Origin: Azophilus sp965247035
Lineage (GTDB): Bacteria > Pseudomonadota > Gammaproteobacteria > Pseudomonadales > Azotimanducaceae
DNA length: 64,000 bases
Direction of reading: 5' to 3'
NCBI GenBank assembly: GCA_965247035.1
Contig: CBDFGJ010000001.1
Location: 868,001 to 932,000, forward strand
Part shown: in pieces, positions 16,284 to 25,171 of the stretch
Layout: each line of letters opens with the position of its first letter
Position numbering within the stretch: position 1 is the stretch's first letter
The notes under the pieces: model-generated
Told to the model about the DNA's origin: nothing
Seen by the model: the letters and a program-made list of their open reading frames with translations, nothing else
Database searches by the model: none
Translations under genes and position numbers: made by a program

Positions 16284-17209
16284 CGCGGGCGGCGCTCCGC
16301 CATGGGCTGCTCGATGGGCAGCTCAAGCCAGTCCCTGGGCTGTAGATAGAAAGAAAGCAGTTCCGCTTCCGGCGTGCCGGGAGCAGGCGAGTGGTTGTAG
16401 CGCCATTGAGCCAACGGCGGCAGGGAAGCGAGCACGGATTCGATGCGCCGCCCGCTCTGCAAGCCATAGCGGGTGCCGCGGTCAATCACTAGGTTGAATT
16501 CCACGTAGCGCCCCCGCCGGCATAGCTGCCACTCCCGCTCCCGCTCGCCATAGACCATTGCGTTGCGGCACTTGAAGATCGTCTCGTAGGCCGGCAAAAA
16601 GGCGCGTCCGATGGCTGTGGTGAGGTTGAAGCTGGCCGCAAAGCCGCCTTCGTTCCAATCGTCAAAGAACAGCCCGCCGATGCCACGGGATTCACTGCGG
16701 TGGGTGAGGTGAAAATAGGCGTCGCAAGCCTGCTTCATTTGCCGGTAGTGCATCCCCCCCGCCTGCCTTGCCGCCTGATGCCAGTGTACGCAGTCCTCAA
16801 TAAACCCGTAGTAAGGGGTCAGGTCGAAGCCGCCGCCAAAATGCCAAACGGGCGGGTCTGCGGCCACCCGAAAAAAACGCAGATTCATATGCGTGGTGGG
16901 CACATAGGGATTGCGCGGATGCACGATGACGGATATGGCGACGGCCTGAAAACCCGCTCCAGCGAGCTGCGGGTTGCGTTCGCTGGCGGCGGCGGGCAGG
17001 GCGGCACCGTAGCTGTGCGTAAACTGCACTGCGGCTTTTTCAATATGTTTGCCGTCCTGCAGCACCCGTGGCTGCCCGAAGCCACCACCCGCTGAGGGCA
17101 ACCGCTCCAAGGAGAAGCGAGCAGTGCCGTCAAGCGCTTCCAAGGCGGTGCAGATATCTTCCTGCAAGCCAAGAAAGCGAGTTTTGACCCCCTCAATGTC
17201 AACGTTCAT
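16280..17209 (-). CDS. hemF: Aerobic coproporphyrinogen III oxidase
   Basis: The 309-residue enzyme decarboxylates coproporphyrinogen III to protoporphyrinogen IX using oxygen in haem synthesis. Family motifs are present: HPRNPYVPTTHMNLR, WHFGGGFDLTPYY, YCxxx-type helices, RGIGGLFFDD and GRRIESVLASLPP near the C-terminus. Length matches E. coli HemF (about 300). I took the ATG at 17209 (MNVDIEG); the open frame extends 41 codons into the IS-derived repeat R2 and that part is not HemF-like. Confidence 0.96.
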   Translation of the reverse strand: MNVDIEGVKTRFLGLQEDICTALEALDGTARFSLERLPSAGGGFGQPRVLQDGKHIEKAAVQFTHSYGAALPAAASERNPQLAGAGFQAVAISVIVHPRNPYVPTTHMNLRFFRVAADPPVWHFGGGFDLTPYYGFIEDCVHWHQAARQAGGMHYRQMKQACDAYFHLTHRSESRGIGGLFFDDWNEGGFAASFNLTTAIGRAFLPAYETIFKCRNAMVYGEREREWQLCRRGRYVEFNLVIDRGTRYGLQSGRRIESVLASLPPLAQWRYNHSPAPGTPEAELLSFYLQPRDWLELPIEQPMAERRPR

Positions 17210-17245
17210 CGCGAAATTATGCTCCCGCTGCCAGGTTCCGCAACA

Positions 17246-17349
17246 CCATGTACTGAGCCGGTACAGCTTGTTCACACAAGCCGAATTCGCGGACCAACTC
17301 TTCATGGTCGCCTGAACGAAAAAATTCCGCAATATCCTGAGCCCGTACA
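17246..17349 (-). repeat. IS-end repeat R2 upstream of hemF
   Basis: Read on the minus strand, this begins TGTACGGGCTCAGGATATT and matches R4 (53379-53490) over about 100 bp. On the plus strand it encodes the tail of an IS transposase (AEFADQLFMVA and stop) followed by the IS terminal sequence. A second, shorter end-like sequence (ACCGGCTCAGTACATGG) closes it. The body of the IS is gone. It sits 37 bp upstream of the hemF start. Confidence 0.65.
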
Positions 17350-17412
17350 GTCATTGTCGTTGTCCGCGCTGGTCCATTAGAATGCCGTTGCTTTTCAGTT
17401 CAGGGAGGTTGC

Positions 17413-18864
17413 GTGGTCGGCATCACTGCTTTCGGGGGCTATGTTCCCAAACGGCGCCTAACGCGCCAAGCCATTGTTGATGCACATCGGTGGGCGGATC
17501 CGGGCCTTGCCGCCAAGGCCAAGGGCGAACGGGCGATGTGCAATTGGGACGAGGATGCCGTCACCATGGCGACGGAGGCCGCCCGGGCCTGCTTGCACGA
17601 GGCCCCATCGCCGGACGCGGTTTACTTCGCCAGCACCAGCGCACCATTCGCCGACCGCCAGAATGCCGGCATCCTTGCAACAGCTCTGTCGCTGCCGGAA
17701 AGCATCGCTTCCTTAGACGTCACGTCGAGTCAAAAGGCCGGTACTGGAGCGCTGCTGCAGGCCTTTGGCGCCGTTCAGGGCGGGCTGTACCAACACCCTT
17801 TGATCGTCGCCGGCGACAAACGGAAAGCAAAGGCGGGCAGCCTTGGCGAGTTGGCCTATGGCGATGGCGCGGCGGCGCTGATGGTCGGCGACGGCGAGGT
17901 TTTGGCCGAATTCGTCGCCGTGCAAAGCGCCACCGTGGATTTCATCGACCACTTCCGCGCCGCCGGTGAGGATTATGACTACACTTGGGAGGAGCGGTGG
18001 ATTCGAGACGAGGGCCTAGCCAAGATCGTGCCGCCATGCATCAATGCCGCCCTTGCCAAAGCGGAGCTTGAGGCGTCGGCAGTGGACCACTTCATCCTGC
18101 CCTGCACCATCGGCCGGGCCGTGGCGGGCATAGCGCGGAAGCTGGGCATTGCCGGTAGCGCCATCGCGGACAATCTGCATGGCGTGATGGGGGAGAGCGG
18201 CGCGGCGCATCCGCTGGTGATGTTGCTGCATGTGCTGGAAACCCGCGCCCAACCCGGTGACAACCTGCTGCTCTGTAGTTTTGGCCAAGGCTGCGACGCC
18301 ATTGTGTTGCGGGCCACTGACGCGCTGGCGACTTATCGGAGCGCGGGAGGCATCGCGGATGCGCTCGCCAACCGCCAAGAAGAGGGCAACTACCAAAAAT
18401 TCCTCGCCTTCAACGACCTAATTCTCTTGGAAAAGGGCATGCGGGCGGAGAACAACGACTACAAGACGGCGCTGTCCGTCACCTACCGCAAACGGAAGAT
18501 GCTGTTGGGATTGGTCGGTGGGCGCTGTCAACGGTGCGGCGTGCTGCAATTTCCCCGCACCGACATATGTGTGAACCCGCAATGCCATGCCCAAGGCACG
18601 CAGGAGCCTTGGCCGTTCCGGGAGCAGTCCGCCAAGGTTCTCACTTGGTCGGCGGACTATCTAGCCTACACGGCGGACCCACCAAGCCACTATGGGATGA
18701 TTACATTTGATGAAGGCGGCCGCTTCATGACCGATTTCACCGATATGGCCGTTGGCGAGGTTGAGGTGGACATGCAGGTGCGCATGGTTTTCCGCATCAA
18801 GTCGGTGGATTCAAGACGCGGGTTTGTGCGCTACTTTTGGAAGGCTGCGCCGGCGTTGAACTGA
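17413..18864 (+). CDS. HMG-CoA-synthase-like protein fused to a DUF35 zinc-ribbon/OB domain
   Basis: The 483-residue protein has an HMG-CoA-synthase-like thiolase fold (residues 1-345) fused to a DUF35 domain: zinc ribbon CQRC with a second cysteine pair CVNPQC (about 372-395) and an OB fold. The HMGS catalytic cysteine lies in a segment that here reads DVTSSQKAGT, so glutamine (Q107) replaces it, and the usual Glu of the GTES motif is also absent. Condensing activity is unlikely. The GTG start has GGGAGG upstream. A thiolase follows in the same direction, echoing the archaeal thiolase-HMGS-DUF35 complex. A role in acyl-CoA or steroid/isoprenoid breakdown is possible. Confidence 0.85.
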   Translation: MVGITAFGGYVPKRRLTRQAIVDAHRWADPGLAAKAKGERAMCNWDEDAVTMATEAARACLHEAPSPDAVYFASTSAPFADRQNAGILATALSLPESIASLDVTSSQKAGTGALLQAFGAVQGGLYQHPLIVAGDKRKAKAGSLGELAYGDGAAALMVGDGEVLAEFVAVQSATVDFIDHFRAAGEDYDYTWEERWIRDEGLAKIVPPCINAALAKAELEASAVDHFILPCTIGRAVAGIARKLGIAGSAIADNLHGVMGESGAAHPLVMLLHVLETRAQPGDNLLLCSFGQGCDAIVLRATDALATYRSAGGIADALANRQEEGNYQKFLAFNDLILLEKGMRAENNDYKTALSVTYRKRKMLLGLVGGRCQRCGVLQFPRTDICVNPQCHAQGTQEPWPFREQSAKVLTWSADYLAYTADPPSHYGMITFDEGGRFMTDFTDMAVGEVEVDMQVRMVFRIKSVDSRRGFVRYFWKAAPALN

Positions 18865-18954
18865 GGCCGCATCAAGGCGTTTTCAGCAGCCATGCCAGTC
18901 CCTTCTGGTGTAGGCTATGGTCAATTATCGCAACCAGCATAAGGACGATCCAGC

Positions 18955-20154
18955 ATGGCAACAGGCATTAAGGACAAGGTGGCCATCCTAGGCATGGGCT
19001 GCTCAAAATTCGGAGAGCGATGGGAGAGCGGTGCCGAGGAGTTGATGGTGGAGGCGTTCAGTGAAGCAGTCGGAGACGCCGGCATCGATGTCAGCGAAAT
19101 CGACGCAGCTTGGTTCTCCACCCACTTCGAAGAAATCAACGTCGGCAAAGGCGGCTTGCCCTTATCGGTGGCCTTGCGCCTGCCCAACATCGCCGTCACC
19201 CGGGTGGAGAATTTTTGCGCCTCGGGCTCCGAAGCCTTCCGCGGCGCCGTCTATGCAGTGGCGTCCGGCGCGTGCGACATCGCCTTGGCGCTAGGCGTGG
19301 AGAAACTGAAGGACACGGGCTATGGCGGGCTGCCGGGCAGCCTTGGCGGCACCCTTGCGCCGCAATGGTCCGCCAATGGCTCGGCACCGGGCAACTTTGC
19401 TCAATTGGCCAGCGCCTACCGCGCCAAGCATGGGGTGGACCGGGACGACCTCAAACGCGCCATCGCCCATGTTTCGGTTAAAAGCCACGCCAACGGGGCC
19501 AAAAATCCCAAAGCCCACCTGCGCCGCGAAATCACCGAGGAGCAGGCCGTCAATGCCCCGATGATCGCCGATCCCTTGGGTCTGTTCGACTGCTGCGGGG
19601 TCAGCGACGGCGCTGCCGCGGCGATAGTAACCACGCCTGAAATCGCCAAGGGGCTGGGCAAGGAGAACATCGTCGGCGTCAAGGCGCTACAGCTCTCCCT
19701 ATCCAACGGCTCTGAGTCTGGCCACAACTCTTGGGACGGCAGCTACTTCCACACCACCCGCATCGCCGCCCAAAAAGCTTATGACGAAGCGGGCATCAAA
19801 AAGCCCCGGGAGCAGATCAGCATGTTCGAGTGCCACGACTGCTTCTCCATCACCGAAATGGTCACTATGGAGGATCTTCAGCTCTCACCGGAAGGCGGCG
19901 CGATCAAGGACGTCATGCACGGCTTCTATGATGCCGATGGCCAGATTCCCTGCCAAATTGACGGCGGGCTGAAGTGCTTTGGCCATCCCATCGGCGCTTC
20001 CGGCATCCGTATGCTGTACGAAATGTACCTGCAATTGCAGGGCAGGGCAGGTGAGCGGCAACTGCCCAACCCGTCCATCGGCATGACGCACAACCTCGGC
20101 GGCTCGCCCATGAGCAACGTGGCGGCCGTCTGCGTGATCGGGGCGTATGATTAG
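18955..20154 (+). CDS. Thiolase-family acyltransferase (SCP-x/Ltp2-like)
   Basis: The 399-residue protein is a thiolase of the SCP-x / acetyl-CoA acetyltransferase subgroup. It keeps the nucleophilic cysteine in ENFCASGSEA, the HDCFS motif, and the C-terminal GHPIGASG active-site loop. Such enzymes cleave or form 3-ketoacyl-CoA; some relatives (Ltp2) act as retro-aldolases with a DUF35 partner. It lies 90 bp downstream of the HMGS-DUF35 fusion and is likely co-expressed with it; partnership is inferred. Confidence 0.92.
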   Translation: MATGIKDKVAILGMGCSKFGERWESGAEELMVEAFSEAVGDAGIDVSEIDAAWFSTHFEEINVGKGGLPLSVALRLPNIAVTRVENFCASGSEAFRGAVYAVASGACDIALALGVEKLKDTGYGGLPGSLGGTLAPQWSANGSAPGNFAQLASAYRAKHGVDRDDLKRAIAHVSVKSHANGAKNPKAHLRREITEEQAVNAPMIADPLGLFDCCGVSDGAAAAIVTTPEIAKGLGKENIVGVKALQLSLSNGSESGHNSWDGSYFHTTRIAAQKAYDEAGIKKPREQISMFECHDCFSITEMVTMEDLQLSPEGGAIKDVMHGFYDADGQIPCQIDGGLKCFGHPIGASGIRMLYEMYLQLQGRAGERQLPNPSIGMTHNLGGSPMSNVAAVCVIGAYD

Positions 20155-20204
20155 AGCCTGTTCAGACCCGACCAGTCAGGGTTCAAAAAGGTGCCGAGGC
20201 TGGA

Positions 20205-21500
20205 TCAATTCAGGTCTCGACTTGCCGCCAGATCCGCTCGAATGGTTTTGCCGGCCGCCAAGTACAGCGCCGCAGAAACCAGATTGAACACCAAAGCAAT
20301 GACGAGGGCCCATCGCAGGGAATCAACGCCGAGGTCGGTCCAGGCAAGGAGCATATCGGAGGCAATACCAGTGAGTTGAGGTCCGAGGCCCAGTCCGATG
20401 ATGTTGAGGATGAACAGCAGGATGCTGGTGGCCAGCGCCCTCATGCGCAGTCCCACTAGGCGTTGGGTCAGGGCAAACGTGGGGCCAAGATAGTAGGAGC
20501 CCAGCAGGTAGGGCAGGGCCAACATGGCCAATGCGGGATAGGGTGCGTCAAAGGTGTAGGCGAAGAAGCTGAACGGCACCGAAGCCAAGGTGGCCAAGCC
20601 CGGCAGCCATAAGTACCAGCGCTGGTCCCGCGCTCCCATTCGGTCGCCCAAATAACCCCCAAGCCAGGTCCCCAGAATGGAGGCGAAGCCCAAGTAGAAT
20701 AGGGCGGTGCCCATTTCGCCAGAGCCGAGGCCGTGGCTGCGATTGAACATCGCCGGAATCCAAAAGACCACGCCGTAGCCGACGAAAGCGTGCAGGCTGG
20801 CGCCGAAGGCCATGTAGCGGAAGCTGCGTCGGGACCATAGCAGATGCAACACTTCTGCTACCGGGGGTGCTGGACCGCTATCGACCCGCCTGCCTTCAGC
20901 AGCGCCGCGCACCGGCTCGCGCAGGGTGAAGCGAACGATCAATGCCAGCAGCACACCAGGCAGACCCACCACCAAAAAGGCCGTGCGCCAGTCAAGGGCT
21001 TCGTTGATCCAACCGCCGCCGAGGTTGCCGAGCATGGTGCCGATGGGAATGCCGAGAGCATATATGGCCAAGGCGGTGGCCCGTCGCTCAGGCGGGAACA
21101 TATCCGAGATCATGGAATGGGATGGAGGGCTGCCACCAGCTTCGCCCACGGCGACGCCGATGCGGGCGAGCAATAGATGAAGGAAATTGCCCGCCAAGCC
21201 GCAAAGAGCGGTGGCGCCACTCCAAAGAGCAAGGCATACAGTCAGCACGTTGCGGCGGGAGCCGCGGTCGGCTATGCGAGCGATGGGTATGCCGAGGAAG
21301 GTGTAAAAAACAGCGAAGGAGATGCCGCCAAGAAAGCCCATCAAGGTGTCGGATACGCCCAAGTCTTGCTTGATGGGCTCTACCAGAATGCCGAGGATGG
21401 AGCGGTCTATGAAGTTGAAGACATAGACCACCGTCAATAGACCTAAGGCATACGAGCGGTAGGCGGGTGAAAATTCCCGCGCTTCGCCGCTATTCGACAT
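20205..21500 (-). CDS. MFS transporter
   Basis: The 431-residue protein is a 12-helix major facilitator with the motif-A-like IARIADRGSRRN loop and the early VYVFNFIDRSILGIL helix, typical of the MFS 'spinster-like' or sugar-phosphate/organic acid group. The substrate is unknown. The ATG at 21500 has AGGAGG a few bases upstream. It is convergent with the thiolase and divergent from the acyl-CoA dehydrogenase, suggesting uptake of the compound that those enzymes degrade. Confidence 0.9.
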   Translation of the reverse strand: MSNSGEAREFSPAYRSYALGLLTVVYVFNFIDRSILGILVEPIKQDLGVSDTLMGFLGGISFAVFYTFLGIPIARIADRGSRRNVLTVCLALWSGATALCGLAGNFLHLLLARIGVAVGEAGGSPPSHSMISDMFPPERRATALAIYALGIPIGTMLGNLGGGWINEALDWRTAFLVVGLPGVLLALIVRFTLREPVRGAAEGRRVDSGPAPPVAEVLHLLWSRRSFRYMAFGASLHAFVGYGVVFWIPAMFNRSHGLGSGEMGTALFYLGFASILGTWLGGYLGDRMGARDQRWYLWLPGLATLASVPFSFFAYTFDAPYPALAMLALPYLLGSYYLGPTFALTQRLVGLRMRALATSILLFILNIIGLGLGPQLTGIASDMLLAWTDLGVDSLRWALVIALVFNLVSAALYLAAGKTIRADLAASRDLN

Positions 21501-21648
21501 AGGCCCTCCTGCTCCAAGTGCGCACAACCGTAACTGTTTTTCGGAGATGATGCATTCCCCAGTGTTAGAATTCCGCAATTCGCCGGGCGATGTCGGCGCT
21601 ACAAACCTCGTAGCGCCGGAGCCTGCGCGGAAGGATGGAGAGCAGCCA

Positions 21649-22863
21649 ATGGATTTTTCCTTCTCAGAAGAAGATCGACAGTTTCAGCACGAGGCCAGGG
21701 CTTGGTTGGATGAGGCTTGGCCAGCCGAGGCCCGCCGCCGCCGGACCAAAAGCGCCATGATGCGCATTTCCAGGCAGGATCAGATGCGCTGGCAGCAACA
21801 GCTTGCGAAGAAGGGCTGGGCCGCCCCCAATTGGCCGGTCGAGCACGGCGGCGCCGGCTTCACGCCCTCGCAGAACTACATCTTCGATTTGGAGATGGCC
21901 CGAGCCGGTGCCCCGACAGTGCTGCCGTTCGGCATCACCATGGTGGCACCGGTCATCATGAAGTTCGGCACCCCAGAGCAGAAGGAGCGGTTTCTGCCGG
22001 ACATCCTTCATTCCCGCGTTTGGTGGTGCCAAGGCTACTCCGAACCAGGTGCCGGCTCCGATTTGGCTTCCCTGCGCATGAAGGCGGAGAACAAGGGCGG
22101 CCACTACTTGGTGAACGGCGTCAAGGCCTGGACCACCCTTGCCCAACATGCGGACTGGATTTTTTGTTTGGTGCGAACCAGCGTTGAGCAAAGGCGTCAG
22201 ATTGGCATCAGTTTCCTGCTCATCGACATGAAGACCCCTGGCGTCACGGTCAAGCCAATCATCACGTTGGACCAACCGCCAGACGGCCTGCAGGAAATCA
22301 ACACGGTCTATTTTGAGGATGTGGAGGTGCCGAAGGCCAATCTCATCGGCGAGGAGGGCAAGGGTTGGACTTGCGCGAAGTACTTGCTTGAGTTTGAGCG
22401 GGGCAATGCCTACTCGCCAGCGCTGAAGGAGTCTCTTGCGTCTCTGAAGGCACTGGCCGCTGCCGAGCCCAATGGTGACGGCGGCGCACTGGCGGCTGAC
22501 GAGGACTTCACCGCTCGCCTGCGCGACTTGGAAGTGCAGGTGCTTGCCATGGAGGCCGTTGAACTGCGCATCCTAGGAGCACTTGCCGCCGGGCAGAACG
22601 TTGGCCCGGAATCGTCCATGCTCAAGACCCGTGGCACTGAGCTGCAGCAAGCGGTAACCGAACTGACCTTGGAGCTGTACGGCAACCATGTCTTCCCCCT
22701 AGACAACTCCACGCCCTTTGCGGGGGACAATTTTCAGCCCGCTGGCCCAGTCCACGCCAATGGCGTCAGCCAATCCTACTTCAACACCCGCAAGGCAAGC
22801 ATCTACGCCGGCAGCAACGAAATTCAGCGCAACATCATGGCCAAACTGGTTCTCGGCCTATAA
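21649..22863 (+). CDS. Acyl-CoA dehydrogenase
   Basis: The 404-residue flavoprotein has the family layout: N-terminal helical domain, QGYSEPGAGSDLASL (FAD/substrate loop), VNGVKAWTTLAQHADW, and a C-terminal SIYAGSNEIQRNIMAK motif. It introduces a double bond in acyl-CoA, passing electrons to ETF. The C-terminal part resembles the FadE-type dehydrogenases acting on long or cyclic substrates such as steroids. I chose the ATG at 21649 (MDFSFSEED), which is where homologues begin; the frame is open 34 codons earlier. Confidence 0.93.
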   Translation: MDFSFSEEDRQFQHEARAWLDEAWPAEARRRRTKSAMMRISRQDQMRWQQQLAKKGWAAPNWPVEHGGAGFTPSQNYIFDLEMARAGAPTVLPFGITMVAPVIMKFGTPEQKERFLPDILHSRVWWCQGYSEPGAGSDLASLRMKAENKGGHYLVNGVKAWTTLAQHADWIFCLVRTSVEQRRQIGISFLLIDMKTPGVTVKPIITLDQPPDGLQEINTVYFEDVEVPKANLIGEEGKGWTCAKYLLEFERGNAYSPALKESLASLKALAAAEPNGDGGALAADEDFTARLRDLEVQVLAMEAVELRILGALAAGQNVGPESSMLKTRGTELQQAVTELTLELYGNHVFPLDNSTPFAGDNFQPAGPVHANGVSQSYFNTRKASIYAGSNEIQRNIMAKLVLGL

Positions 22864-22914
22864 CGGCGCGAGCGCTGGGGCAGGCAGGGTGAAAAAACGC
22901 CCAAGGCACTGATT

Positions 22915-23808
22915 TTGGAAAGAAAAGGCATCATCTTGGCGGGTGGGTTCGGTTCCCGCCTGCATCCCACCACCCTTGGTGTGTGCAAGCAATTGCTGCC
23001 GGTCTACGACAAACCCATGGTCTACTATCCCCTCTGCACCCTGATGCAAGCGGGCATACGAGATATTCTGCTGATCTCAGCCCCGCAGGAACTAGCCCGG
23101 TTCAAACGGCTGTTGGGCGACGGGCACCGCTGGGGGCTGTCCATAGACTACAAGCTGCAGCAGCATCCCAACGGCTTGGCTGAAGCCTTCCTGTTGGGCG
23201 AAGCCTTCATCGGCGGGGCGCCTTCGGCTCTAATACTAGGCGACAATGTCTTCCACGGCAGCGACCTGCCCAACCTGCTGCTGGAAGCATCAAGCCAATC
23301 CCAGGGCGCAACGGTGTTCGCCTACGCCGTGAGCAACCCGCAAGACTTTGGCGTGGTGGAGTTCGGTCAGGATGAAGCGCCGGTCTCCATTCGTGAAAAG
23401 CCGGCCCGTCCCCGTAGCCGCTATGCGGTCACCGGGCTTTACTTCTACGATGCGGATGTTGTGGACATCGCCAAGACCATCCGGCCATCCAAGCGGGGTG
23501 AATTGGAGATCACCGATGTCAACCGCGCTTACCTTGAGCGCGGACAGCTTAGGGTGCAGAAGTTGGCGCGAGGCAACGCTTGGCTGGACACGGGCACGCC
23601 GGACACCATGCTGGAGGCGGCTCACTACATTCAAACCCTTGAGAAGCGGCAGGGGTTGAAGCTAGGCGCACCGGAGGAGTTGGCATGGCAAGCCGGCTGG
23701 ATTGACGACGAGGACTTGCGGCGCTTGGCCGAGCCGTTGCGCAAAAGCGGCTACGGGGAATACTTGCTTGAGTTGCTCTCCCAGCCCGATCACTCCATAA
23801 CCGGGTAA
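22915..23808 (+). CDS. rfbA: Glucose-1-phosphate thymidylyltransferase
   Basis: The 297-residue enzyme makes dTDP-glucose from dTTP and glucose-1-phosphate, the first step to dTDP-rhamnose. It has the nucleotide-binding start GIILAGGFGSRL, GVCKQLLPVYDKPMVYYPL, GDNVFHG, and DTGTPDTMLEAA. The GG-F/S-G-TRL loop carries Phe instead of the usual Ser or Ala. The start is TTG. The other rfb genes (rfbB, C, D) are not adjacent. A 6-bp hairpin (CCGGGT / ACCCGG) spans the stop codon. Confidence 0.92.
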   Translation: MERKGIILAGGFGSRLHPTTLGVCKQLLPVYDKPMVYYPLCTLMQAGIRDILLISAPQELARFKRLLGDGHRWGLSIDYKLQQHPNGLAEAFLLGEAFIGGAPSALILGDNVFHGSDLPNLLLEASSQSQGATVFAYAVSNPQDFGVVEFGQDEAPVSIREKPARPRSRYAVTGLYFYDADVVDIAKTIRPSKRGELEITDVNRAYLERGQLRVQKLARGNAWLDTGTPDTMLEAAHYIQTLEKRQGLKLGAPEELAWQAGWIDDEDLRRLAEPLRKSGYGEYLLELLSQPDHSITG

Positions 23809-24177
23809 AACCCGGGCCGGTTCCTTCAACGCGGACTAAGAAAGCTGACTAAGAAAGGCCAGCAGTCGAGCAATCCGGAGGACCCTTGGTTGGTTTGTCG
23901 GTCACCGCCTTGGAAAAAAGTTCACTTGTTTTCTATGAAACGCACGTAAGCCACTAAAACTAATATAAAAATTAAATTTTACGCCACACCAAAACCACTC
24001 TCTAAATGAATCAGTGAGCCTGCCTAAACCAAGTAATATATCTTCAAGCCTTAGAAACAAAAGTCCCTGACGGGGCTGTGCATCGGCAGATAAGCATCCA
24101 CTCTACTTCGGACGCGGCCGCTTGCATGCCAGTTCCCCTGAACTCGTCCTGTTAGTTGCCGATGGCGAGGGAGCTTG
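23809..24177. other. Intergenic, partly AT-rich
   Basis: No gene is seen in these 369 bases. The stretch 23915-24060 is AT-rich against a GC-rich background and separates convergent rfbA and gmhB. No T-run terminator was found. Confidence 0.4.
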
Positions 24178-24717
24178 CTACAAGACATCAGCAACTTGGC
24201 CAACGTCGGCGGCCACGGCGGTGGGAGTGACCTGCATGCCGTCCGGTACCCGTGCACTGACCAACAGGGTCTTGAGGCCGGCAGCCGCGCCCGCCTCTAT
24301 ATCCCGCGCCGAATCGCCAATCATCCAGGATGCGCTCAAGTTCACGGCGACGGCCAGTGGGTCGATGGCTTGGCGAATGAGGCCGGGTTTGGGCTTGCGG
24401 CAGTCGCAATTGTCTTGCTCCAAATGGGGGCAGAAGTACACGGCCTCAATGACCGCGCCTTGGCGACGGACTTCTGTGCACATGTTGCGGTGGATGGTCC
24501 GCACCGCTACATCATCCATCAAACCCTTGCCCACGCCTTGCTGGTTGGTGACCACCACCAAGCGATAACCCTTGCTCGAAAGCGCTCTCAACATGTCGAA
24601 CACGCCCTCGGCAAAACGGAACTGATCCCAAGTTTTCACGTAGCCAGACGGGTCCGAGACCTCGTTAATCAAACCGTCTCGGTCTAAGAATGCAATCTTT
24701 GCTCCTTGCGCGGGCAT
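24178..24717 (-). CDS. gmhB: D-glycero-beta-D-manno-heptose-1,7-bisphosphate 7-phosphatase
   Basis: The 179-residue HAD-family phosphatase removes the C7 phosphate in ADP-heptose synthesis for lipopolysaccharide core. It has the catalytic FLDRDGLIN, VVVTNQQGVGKG, the zinc-binding loop CPHLEQDNCDCRKPKPG with His and three Cys, and WMIGDSARDIEAG. Length is close to the E. coli enzyme (191). The start is ATG or an in-frame alternative close by. Confidence 0.95.
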   Translation of the reverse strand: MPAQGAKIAFLDRDGLINEVSDPSGYVKTWDQFRFAEGVFDMLRALSSKGYRLVVVTNQQGVGKGLMDDVAVRTIHRNMCTEVRRQGAVIEAVYFCPHLEQDNCDCRKPKPGLIRQAIDPLAVAVNLSASWMIGDSARDIEAGAAAGLKTLLVSARVPDGMQVTPTAVAADVGQVADVL

Positions 24718-24726
24718 CGGGATAGG

Positions 24727-25136
24727 CTAGCAAGGATGCGCCATGGGCGGCTGACCTCTGGCGGCGCTGTTGAGATCGCCCCAATTAAACATGCGTATAA
24801 TATATATTATGTTAAATAACATATCGAACACCTCTGGATCATGGGTGACGTTGATTAATCGGCCACCGGCAACGGAAGTCTGCGTGCCGACCGCTGCGAT
24901 GGTTTGCCCGGTATTGGCAGATGACGTCGGCAATGCCGGGGCTTCGGGGACATCGCCAACTTGGGCACCGGAAGCATCGCCGGCGGCCTCGGTGCGCTGG
25001 TTCACATCCAGACCCGTTGCGGGATCGTTGGCGGCGATGGTTTGTTGCTGAAATTCCGCCCACAACTGCCACAGCATAATCAGCACCAGACCCAAGGCAC
25101 CGACAATATCATCTGCTGGATTTCCCTATTAAACAT
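24727..25136 (-). pseudogene. Frameshifted N-terminal relic of yidC-like membrane insertase
   Basis: Two adjacent minus-strand frames together read like a YidC N-terminus. MFNREIQQMIL begins at 25136, and after a one-base shift GALGLVLIMLWQLWAE follows, with a linker containing GDVPEAPALPT and then GRLINVTHDPEVFDML. In YidC a conserved xVxTDVLxVxI block starts there; here similarity stops near 24817 and an AT-rich sequence takes over. The catalytic membrane domain is absent. The 10-bp ATTAAACATG occurs at both ends (24784-24793 and 25128-25137). The yidC identification is from pattern memory and is moderate. Confidence 0.45.
24784..24822. repeat. AT-rich palindromes at the end of the yidC-like relic
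   Basis: This stretch holds ATTAAACATG (direct copy at 25128-25137), a perfect 14-bp palindrome ATAATATATATTAT (24797-24810), and a hairpin ATGTTA-aa-TAACAT (24809-24822). The right copy is part of another 7-bp inverted repeat, ATTAAAC / GTTTAAT (25128-25151). Confidence 0.55.
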
Positions 25137-25171
25137 GAAGGCGCGTTTAATCAGCCAGAGGGATCATCTCG

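Noticed and set aside
23801..23815. Hairpin CCGGGT-aaa-ACCCGG at the rfbA stop as a terminator
   Set aside because: The stem is only 6 bp and is followed by GCCGGTTCC rather than a T-run.
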